A program made the translations under genes and the position numbers. DNA of 62,661 nucleotides from Pseudohaliea rubra DSM 19751 (GTDB taxonomy: Bacteria; Pseudomonadota; Gammaproteobacteria; Pseudomonadales; Halieaceae): assembly GCF_000764025.1 (NCBI RefSeq), contig NZ_KN234760.1:1-62661 (forward strand), in the 5' to 3' direction. The notes under the pieces were generated by a model. It ran no database searches. It was not told the origin of the DNA and was given only the letters and a program-made list of their open reading frames with translations. Position 1 is the first letter of the stretch. Each line of letters starts with the position of its first letter. Below, piece by piece: positions 56,863-62,661 of this stretch.

Positions 56863-58050
56863 TCAGGACACCGTCGAGCGGTAGTAGTCCATGAGAATCT
56901 GCGCCACCTCCGGCCGGGAGAACTCGGGCGGCGGGGCGACCCCGCGGCTGAGCATATCGCGCACGGCGGTGCCGGACAGGAGCACGAAATCCTCCTTCGT
57001 ATGGTCCGGCGCATCGCGCATCATCACCACCCGGTCGAGCTTCTTGCTGTAGGCCGTGTGATCCGCGCGATAGATCTCCAGCGCCAGGGCACCCTCGGGC
57101 ACCTCGTCATCGAAGATGTCCTGCGCATCGAAGCCGCCGTAATAATCGCCGACGCCGGCGTGATCGCGGCCGACAATCAGGTGCGTGCAGCCACAGTTCT
57201 GGCGGAAGACCGCATGCAGCACGGCTTCCCGGGGGCCGGCGTAGAGCATGTCGAAACCGTAGCCGGTGATCATCACTGTGTTCTCGGGGAAGTATACGTC
57301 GACCATCTTGCGGATCGCTGCATCGCGCACGTCCGCGGGAATGTCGCCGGGCTTGAGCTTGCCGAGGAGCATGTGCACGAGGATGCCGTCGGCATCGAGA
57401 TCCTGCAGGGCCATGCGGCAGAGTTCTTCATGGGCCCGGTGCATGGGGTTGCGGGTCTGGAAGGCGACGACCTTTTCCCAGCCGCGGGCGGCGATCTCGT
57501 CGCGGATCTGCACGGCCGTGCGGAAGGTCTCGGGGAAGTCCTTCTCGAAGTAGGAGAAGTTCAGCACCTGAATAGGGCCGGACACAAGGCGGCGGCCAAG
57601 GGTGGTGAAGGTGGCCACGCCGGGGTGCTCCGGGTCCAGGGTGCGGAAGACCTTCGCCGCCATGGCCTCAACCTGCGCGTCCGTTACCGGCTCCACGGCG
57701 CTGACATCCATGATCGCAAGCACCGGATTGCCGTCGACGTTCGGGTCGCGCAGGGCGATGCGCGTGCCGGCCTCGATGCTCCCGTCATCGGTGAAGTTGA
57801 GGATGGGCACAGGCCAGAAAAGGCCCTCTTTCGTGCGCAGGGTCTCGGCCACGGACAGGGCGTCGGCGAGGTCCATGAAACCCGGCAGCGGATTGAAATA
57901 GCCGGCACCGAGCATCACCGCGTTCGCGGCGGCCGCAGAGTTGAGGAGCAGGCTCGGCAGCCCCTCGGCCTCTTCGGCCAGGGCGGCGCGCGCCGTCGCG
58001 TCGGCGACGTAGCGGGGATTGAGCTCCTGGGAGCCGTGGGGCTTGATCAT
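56863..58050 (-). CDS. sat: sulfate adenylyltransferase (ATP sulfurylase)
   Basis: 395 residues from ATG 58050, with AAGGAGA upstream. The monofunctional Sat type is shown by QTRNPMHRAHEELCRMAL, GRDHAGVGDYYGGFDAQDIFDD and SGTAVRDMLSRGVAPPPEFSRPEV. It makes APS from sulfate and ATP. The next gene upstream is cysC (APS kinase), so together they make PAPS. This is not the heterodimeric CysDN form. Confidence 0.95.
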   Translation of the reverse strand: MIKPHGSQELNPRYVADATARAALAEEAEGLPSLLLNSAAAANAVMLGAGYFNPLPGFMDLADALSVAETLRTKEGLFWPVPILNFTDDGSIEAGTRIALRDPNVDGNPVLAIMDVSAVEPVTDAQVEAMAAKVFRTLDPEHPGVATFTTLGRRLVSGPIQVLNFSYFEKDFPETFRTAVQIRDEIAARGWEKVVAFQTRNPMHRAHEELCRMALQDLDADGILVHMLLGKLKPGDIPADVRDAAIRKMVDVYFPENTVMITGYGFDMLYAGPREAVLHAVFRQNCGCTHLIVGRDHAGVGDYYGGFDAQDIFDDEVPEGALALEIYRADHTAYSKKLDRVVMMRDAPDHTKEDFVLLSGTAVRDMLSRGVAPPPEFSRPEVAQILMDYYRSTVS

Positions 58051-58087
58051 GGTCGGTCTCCTTGGGTGTTGAGGGGCCGGGGCGCCG

Positions 58088-58708
58088 TCAGGCGGCGGGA
58101 ATGATGCCGCGCTCACGCAGCAGCGCCAGGATCGCTTCCACCTCTTCCTCCAGCGACTGCTGGTCGGAGTGCAGGTGAAGCTCCGGGTTCGCCGGCGCCT
58201 CGTAGGGATCGTCGATGCCGGTGAAGTTCTTGATCTCCCCGGCCCGGGCCTTCTTGTACAGGCCCTTCGGATCCCGGGCCTCGGCCGCCTCGAGGGAGCA
58301 GTCGACGAAGACCTCGATAAACGGCAGGCCGGCTTCCTCGTGCAGCGCACGAACCTTGTCCCGGTCCGCGGCATAGGGGCTGATGAAGGAGCTCAGGGCG
58401 ACGGCGCCGCAATCGACAAACAGTTTGGCGACCTCGCCGACGCGGCGGATGTTCTCGGCGCGGTCCTCGGCGTTGAAGCCCAGATTGCGATTGATGCCCA
58501 GGCGCACGTTGTCGCCGTCGAGGCGATAGGCGAGGACGCCCTGTTCATGGAGAACGCCCTCGAGAGCGACCGCCACGGTGCTCTTGCCGCTGCCGGACAG
58601 CCCGGTGAACCAGATCGTGGCGGCGCCGTGGCCCAGCAGTTTGCCGCGCTCGGCGCGACCGATATCACCCTCGTGCCAGTGCACGTTGGTGGCTTTTTGT
58701 TCCGTCAT
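58088..58708 (-). CDS. cysC: adenylylsulfate kinase
   Basis: 206 residues. The P-loop [11 protein letters not shown] is at residues 36-46, and [17 protein letters not shown] and [13 protein letters not shown] are conserved APS-kinase segments. It phosphorylates APS to PAPS. sat follows after 37 bases on the same strand. Confidence 0.96.
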   Translation of the reverse strand: MTEQKATNVHWHEGDIGRAERGKLLGHGAATIWFTGLSGSGKSTVAVALEGVLHEQGVLAYRLDGDNVRLGINRNLGFNAEDRAENIRRVGEVAKLFVDCGAVALSSFISPYAADRDKVRALHEEAGLPFIEVFVDCSLEAAEARDPKGLYKKARAGEIKNFTGIDDPYEAPANPELHLHSDQQSLEEEVEAILALLRERGIIPAA

Positions 58709-58767
58709 GTAGGCAGGTCCTTATCCGGGCCCGCTCCGGGCAGGGGAGCAGGCATCGCGCGGGCCCC

Positions 58768-58944
58768 TCAGGCCCAGTAGTAATCAACGAGCGACAGCAC
58801 CAGCAGGGCGCCCACCAGCGGCAGGATCCAGCGCCGCAGTCGCGCCAGCTGCCCCGGACTCGGGGGCCGCCCATAGCGCTCCCCCAGCAGCACCAGCAGG
58901 GCGAGGGCGGCAAACAGCACCAGCAACACAAACAGCAGCTGCAC
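58768..58944 (-). CDS. small two-span membrane protein
   Basis: 58 residues from GTG 58944, preceded by GGAGGG at about 10 bases. Two hydrophobic spans are visible: LLFVLLVLFAALALLVLLG and ILPLVGALLVLSLVDYYWA, with a basic loop LARLRRW. It lies between cysC and the GGDEF gene on the same strand. The family is not recognised. Confidence 0.6.
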   Translation of the reverse strand: MQLLFVLLVLFAALALLVLLGERYGRPPSPGQLARLRRWILPLVGALLVLSLVDYYWA

Positions 58945-59019
58945 GGCTCGAGGTCCCTCCGGGGCCAGTCGTCGCGACGTGGATGATAACACGGCCGCCG
59001 GGCGGCCTCACGGCTGGGC

Positions 59020-60105
59020 TCAGACCATCAGCACGCCCAGGCGAGCCATGGAAACGCGGTTGCCGCCGGCGAGCACGGCCTGGGCGAGCGCCGTCTCCGC
59101 CTCTGCCTGCAGGAGCACCGACAGCCGCTCGAGGTTCTCCGCCGGCAGGGTGTCCGGGGTCCAGGTAACAACGCCGATGCTGAGGGTGGAATAGAGCGCA
59201 CCGCCGCGGCCGTCGTCAATGGCAAAATCCTCGATATCGCGGCACATGCGCTCGGCAATATCGTGACCGTGGTGCTCGCTGCAGGCCGGCAGCAGCACAG
59301 CAAACTTGTCGTCGGCGATGCGCGACAGGGAATCGGTCTCGCGCAGATCAGAACTCAAGCGCTGCACCACGCGTTTGAGGGCAAAGCGGCAGGCGGCCTC
59401 GCCATACTGACGATACAGATCCTCCTGTTCATCGAGGGTCAGGTACAGCAGGCTGATGGGCTGGGCGAAGCGCCCGGCGCGGGCGAGCTCCCGACCGAGG
59501 GCGCGGCGGAAAGCGCGCTGGTTGCCGACCGCGGTCACCGGATCCAGCAGCGTGTACTGATCCGCCTGCTGGTGCTGGCGGATACGCACGAAGGCGGCGG
59601 AGATGGACTGGGTGAGGCTGCGCATGAGCTCGTGGTCCGGGCGTCCGGCCTCCCACTGCGGCGAGCGCAGGCCCCAGTGATAGCTTCCGAGAAGGTGCCC
59701 TGCCTCGATCAGCGGCATGAGCACCGCGCCGCCGGCCTTGTCGTCCCAGGCGAGGATGCGGAACATGCGCTCGTCGCCGAACTCCACCACCTCCACCTGG
59801 GGCACAGCCAGGTACAGGCTCTCGAGGTCGAAGGGGTCCACGGCGAGTTGCAGGCAACGCTGGCCGAGCAGGCGCTCCGGCAGCAGCGCGGCGAGTTCAC
59901 CGTCCGGGTCCGCCAGCTGGAGCTCGGCGGCGGGCAGCCCGAGGCGCCGGGGCAGCTCGACGACCAGGAAATCAACCAGCTGGCCGAAGTCCAGCTTGCC
60001 CTGGAGGCGCTGATGAGCATGGAGCACGTGCTCGAAAAGCGCCCGGTCAACGCTCACGCGTTCCCCGGCGCGTCGCGCCCCAGCCTGCTGCCTCGTTTCT
60101 CTCAC
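59020..60105 (-). CDS. GAF-like plus degenerate GGDEF domain protein
   Basis: 361 residues from GTG 60105; GTG 60057 is an alternative. The N-terminal half (LQGKLDFGQLVDFLVVELPRRLGL; LLGSYHWGLRSPQ) is GAF/DUF484-like. A GGDEF fold follows (YTLLDPVTAVGNQRAFRRALGRELARAG), but the signature loop reads SRIADDKFAVLLP, i.e. ADDKF in place of GG[DE]EF, so diguanylate cyclase activity is unlikely. It may bind nucleotide or act as a sensor. It is divergent from the thiamine locus. Confidence 0.85.
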   Translation of the reverse strand: MRETRQQAGARRAGERVSVDRALFEHVLHAHQRLQGKLDFGQLVDFLVVELPRRLGLPAAELQLADPDGELAALLPERLLGQRCLQLAVDPFDLESLYLAVPQVEVVEFGDERMFRILAWDDKAGGAVLMPLIEAGHLLGSYHWGLRSPQWEAGRPDHELMRSLTQSISAAFVRIRQHQQADQYTLLDPVTAVGNQRAFRRALGRELARAGRFAQPISLLYLTLDEQEDLYRQYGEAACRFALKRVVQRLSSDLRETDSLSRIADDKFAVLLPACSEHHGHDIAERMCRDIEDFAIDDGRGGALYSTLSIGVVTWTPDTLPAENLERLSVLLQAEAETALAQAVLAGGNRVSMARLGVLMV

Positions 60106-60135
60106 GCCGTGGCCCCCGCTCGCCGAGCATGCGAG

Positions 60136-60165
60136 TTTACACCGCCGCTCGCGCGGCCGTATACT
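60136..60165 (+). promoter_or_regulatory. sigma-70 promoter of the thiamine locus
   Basis: TTTACA (60136-60141) and TATACT (60160-60165) are spaced by 18 bases. The predicted start of transcription is about 60172, immediately before the TPP aptamer, which is the expected arrangement for a riboswitch leader. Confidence 0.8.
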
Positions 60166-60173
60166 CAGCGCCT

Positions 60174-60256
60174 GCCAAGGGGTGGCCACGGCCTGAGACG
60201 CTCTCGCGAGCGAACCCTTCGAACCTGAACCGGACAATACCGGCGTAGGGATGGTG
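60174..60256 (+). ncRNA. TPP riboswitch (thi-box)
   Basis: The conserved aptamer elements occur in order: GGGGTG (60179-60184), CTGAGA (60193-60198), ACCCTT-GAACCTGA (60214-60228), CCGG with its partner, and CGGCGTAGGGA (60241-60251). A variable stem with CTCTCGCGAG fills the middle. Thiamine pyrophosphate is the ligand. It precedes a TonB-dependent receptor and a phosphotransferase. Confidence 0.95.
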
Positions 60257-60277
60257 TCGAAGGTCCGCCGTGGCCGC

Positions 60278-60300
60278 CCTCCCCCCGCCGTCGAGGGAGG
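60278..60300 (+). promoter_or_regulatory. riboswitch expression platform covering the ribosome site
   Basis: CCTCCC (60278-60283) can pair with GGGAGG (60295-60300), the Shine-Dalgarno sequence 5 bases before ATG 60306. This stem would close when TPP is bound, so control is probably at translation initiation. No intrinsic terminator is visible in the leader. Confidence 0.6.
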
Positions 60301-60305
60301 ATCCC

Positions 60306-62411
60306 ATGAAGCACCCTGTCACCCTAAGCCGCCCCGGCCTGCTTGCCCTGGCCTGCCTCGCCGCCGGCGCGGGCGCAGCCCCCCTCGAGGAAATCGTAGT
60401 CACCGCGGAGCTGCGCAACACGCCGCTCCTCGAGCAGAGCGCCAGCACCAGCGTCGTCGACAGCCGCACCATCCGTCAGCGCGCCGCCCGGCACCTCGAG
60501 GATGTCCTCAACCTGGCGCCGAACGTCAACTTCGCCGGGGGCAGTTCCCGCGCGCGCTTCTATCAGGTCCGGGGTATCGGCGAGCGCTCCCAGTTCGTTG
60601 AGCCGCTGAACCCCTCCGTGGGCCTGCGTATTGACGGCGTGGATTTCTCCGGCCTCGGCACCGCCGCCCTGCTCTTCGACGTGGAGCAGGTGGAGGTCCT
60701 GCGCGGGCCCCAGGGCACGCTGCACGGCGCCAATGCCCTCGCCGGCCTGATCAACCTGCGCACGGCCGCCCCGGCCGCGGAGACCGGCGGGCGCATCGAG
60801 GTCAGCGCTGCGGACTACGACACCCGCACCCTCGGCGCAGCCCTCACGGGGCCGCTCACCGACACGCTGCGCTACCGGCTGAGCCTCGGCCACAACGAGA
60901 GCGACGGCTACATGGACAACGCCTGGCTCGGCCGCGACGACACCAACAACCGCGACGAGACCAACGCCAGCGCCAGGCTGCGCTGGCTACCGGATACCCG
61001 CAACAGCGTCGACCTGCACCTCTTCGCCGTCGATGTGAACAACGGCTACGACGCCTTCTCCCTCGACAACACCCGCAGCACGCTCTCGGATCAGCCGGGA
61101 CGCGACACCCTCGAGGCCCTCGCGGGCAGCCTCAAGTGGCACCGGGAAGGCGATGCGGTGGACCTCGAGACCTTCCTCAGTGTCGCCAGCACCGACACGG
61201 CCTACGCCTACGACGAGGACTGGGCTTTCGTCGGTATCGCCCCGGAGCTCGAGTACAGCTCCTTTGACGAATTCCGTCGCGAGCGCGACAGCGTAAGCGC
61301 GGAAGTGCGCCTATCTTCAAGGCAGCCGCTTGTGCTCCTCGGCCGGCCCACGGAGTGGGTGGCGGGCCTCTATGGCCTCAGCGACGACGAGACGCTGCGC
61401 CGCCGCTACACCTTCCTGGCCAGCGACTTTAACAGCCGCTTCGAGGCGCGCACGGCCGCGGCTTACGGCCAGCTGGATGTTGCGCTCAGCGACGTACTGA
61501 CCCTGACCACGGGCCTGCGCGTCGCTCACCGCACCATGGACTACGGCGACAGCAACGGCGTGGACGCCACGCCCTCGGACGATCTCTGGGGCGGCAAGCT
61601 GTCCCTGGCCTGGGACCTCGCCGACGGCGGCCTCCTCTACGCCAGCGTGTCGCGCGGCTACCGCGCCAGCGGCGTCAATGCCGGCGTACTGGCCACAGAC
61701 CCGGGCTCCGTGAACGACGGCGCTCCGGTGCTCGCCGCGAACACGACCTTCGACCAGGAGCGGCTCTGGAACTACGAGCTCGGCCACAAGGCGCTGCTCG
61801 CCGACGGCCGGCTCTCCAGCCGCCTGGCGCTGTTCTGGATGGATCGGCAGGACCAGCAGGTCCGCGGCTCCCTGGTGCTGCCCCGGCCCGATGGCAGTAC
61901 GGCCTTCATCGACTACACCGACAACGCCGACACCGGTACCAACCTCGGCCTCGAGTGGGAACTCAACTGGCAGCCCACGGACAGCCTGGCGTTCTTTGCC
62001 AGCCTCGGCCTGCTCGATGCCACCTTCGACGATTATGTGAACGCCGCCGGCGACGACCTCGACGGCCGCGACCAGGCCCACGCACCAAACTACCAGTACG
62101 CTGCGGGCGTCACCTGGACGTCGCCCGGCGGCTGGTATGTGCGCGCGGAAGCCGAGGGCAAGGACGGCTTCTATTTCTCGGACCGGCACGCGGCCCGCGC
62201 CGGTGCCTACGACATTTTTCACCTGCGCGGCGGCCTGCGCACAACGCACTGGGACGCCTCCCTCTGGGTGCGCAACCTCGGCGATGAGGATTACACCATC
62301 CGCGGCTTCGGCAGCTTCGGCAACGACCCCCGCAAGGGTTATGCGGTGGAGCCCTACTACCAGTATGGCGAGCCCCGCGTCCTCGGCGGGAGCGTCGCCT
62401 ACCGGTTCTGA
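60306..62411 (+). CDS. TonB-dependent outer-membrane receptor, predicted for thiamine
   Basis: 701 residues. A signal peptide (LLALACLAAGAGAA) is followed at once by the TonB box EEIVVTAE. The plug domain contains VEVLRGPQGTLHGANALAGLINL, and the barrel ends in the aromatic FVAY-type terminus GGSVAYRF. Substrate is inferred from the TPP riboswitch in its leader and from the overlapping kinase gene downstream, not from the barrel itself. This receptor class imports thiamine or its phosphates in marine gammaproteobacteria. Confidence 0.9.
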   Translation: MKHPVTLSRPGLLALACLAAGAGAAPLEEIVVTAELRNTPLLEQSASTSVVDSRTIRQRAARHLEDVLNLAPNVNFAGGSSRARFYQVRGIGERSQFVEPLNPSVGLRIDGVDFSGLGTAALLFDVEQVEVLRGPQGTLHGANALAGLINLRTAAPAAETGGRIEVSAADYDTRTLGAALTGPLTDTLRYRLSLGHNESDGYMDNAWLGRDDTNNRDETNASARLRWLPDTRNSVDLHLFAVDVNNGYDAFSLDNTRSTLSDQPGRDTLEALAGSLKWHREGDAVDLETFLSVASTDTAYAYDEDWAFVGIAPELEYSSFDEFRRERDSVSAEVRLSSRQPLVLLGRPTEWVAGLYGLSDDETLRRRYTFLASDFNSRFEARTAAAYGQLDVALSDVLTLTTGLRVAHRTMDYGDSNGVDATPSDDLWGGKLSLAWDLADGGLLYASVSRGYRASGVNAGVLATDPGSVNDGAPVLAANTTFDQERLWNYELGHKALLADGRLSSRLALFWMDRQDQQVRGSLVLPRPDGSTAFIDYTDNADTGTNLGLEWELNWQPTDSLAFFASLGLLDATFDDYVNAAGDDLDGRDQAHAPNYQYAAGVTWTSPGGWYVRAEAEGKDGFYFSDRHAARAGAYDIFHLRGGLRTTHWDASLWVRNLGDEDYTIRGFGSFGNDPRKGYAVEPYYQYGEPRVLGGSVAYRF

Positions 62412-62661
62412 TGCCGCCCGCGCTCGCTGCGGCGCTCGCGACCTGCCGGGCCTGGGCGATTGAACCGCGGCCCCCCGGGAGTCCCCGGGTGCTGCGCCCG
62501 CTGCCCGGCGGTGAAAGCAACGACAGCTGGCTCCTGGCCTGGGGCGATCAGCGCCTGGTGCTGCGCCTCGACGGCGTCGATCCGGCGGCGCCGGGGCTGA
62601 ACCGGGCCGAGGAGTTCGCCATCCAGGGGGCAGCGGCGGCGGCCGGGCTCGCACCGACGCC
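62411..62661 (+). CDS. aminoglycoside/choline kinase-like phosphotransferase, probable thiamine kinase (3' end missing)
   Basis: 83 residues from ATG 62411, whose first base is the last base of the receptor stop (TGATG); the gene runs off the window. RPLPGGESNDSWLLAWGDQRLVLRLDG is the start of an APH/choline-kinase-type N-lobe: the GG loop with SNxxW and the lysine-equivalent strand. Because it is co-transcribed with the TPP-controlled receptor, phosphorylation of imported thiamine is the likely role; other small-molecule kinases cannot be excluded. Confidence 0.75.
   Translation, partial: MPPALAAALATCRAWAIEPRPPGSPRVLRPLPGGESNDSWLLAWGDQRLVLRLDGVDPAAPGLNRAEEFAIQGAAAAAGLAPT

Noticed and set aside
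61317-62654. A 445-codon frame on the minus strand opposite the TonB receptor
   Set aside because: It overlaps both the receptor and the kinase start, with Arg/Pro/Gly-rich non-protein-like sequence.

Overview
The window is dense, GC-rich bacterial chromosome carrying housekeeping genes. It contains no tRNA, rRNA, CRISPR array, prophage or insertion sequence that I could see. Gene families and gene order point to a gammaproteobacterium. The block gyrA-serC-pheA-tyrA-aroA-cmk-rpsA, followed on the other strand by an mtaD-like deaminase, ubiG, mupP and yciK, matches the arrangement known from Pseudomonas and relatives. The complete gsp operon, the TonB receptors and the paired sodium-coupled amino acid transporters suggest an aerobic, probably marine, protein-degrading heterotroph, perhaps of the Cellvibrionales/Halieaceae type. 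That placement is inference.

Layout. Bases 1-2212: the end of a TonB-like protein, a methyltransferase, and two cold-shock-domain proteins, one of them membrane-anchored. Bases 2284-7013: valS, holC and pepA (minus strand). Bases 7014-7452: a gene-free gap with two large hairpin repeats and the rpsA terminator. Bases 7453-17070: rpsA, cmk, aroA, tyrA, pheA, serC and gyrA (minus). Bases 17350-20877: mtaD, ubiG, mupP and yciK (plus, each start overlapping the previous stop). Bases 20886-25099: rluB, scpB, scpA, yciO-type gene and rnm (minus). Bases 25189-28926: yciB, yciI, an SH3 protein, ppiA, pdxJ and rluA (plus). A rhodanese follows on the minus strand, then a DUF2244 protein, rimO, rsmE and a CBS protein (plus), msrA (minus), a VWA protein, a membrane DnaJ protein, htpX behind a strong sigma-32-type promoter, a DUF1499 protein, a Deg-type lipoprotein protease and cls (plus). 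Bases 40222-56564 are all minus: two amino acid transporters, an Xaa-Pro-type peptidase, rubredoxin and gspC to gspN. Bases 56863-60105: sat, cysC, a small membrane protein and a degenerate GGDEF protein (minus). Bases 60136-62661: a promoter, a TPP riboswitch, a TonB-dependent receptor and the start of a phosphotransferase (plus).

Functional links. The minus-strand stretch 40222-56564 could work as an extracellular protein-use module: secretion of hydrolases, peptide trimming and sodium-driven amino acid uptake. The right end is a thiamine uptake and salvage unit controlled by TPP. The block at 7453-17070 joins shikimate/aromatic and serine synthesis to cmk, rpsA and gyrA.

The most unusual signal is a family of about 87-nt intergenic hairpins (copies near 7121-7208, 7241-7327, 38514-38595, 38591-38677 and 56725-56826). 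They have a conserved loop core, conserved outer ends and arms that differ between copies but stay complementary. Several differences are compensatory on both arms. Two of the three loci carry two copies in opposite orientation. I do not recognise this family.
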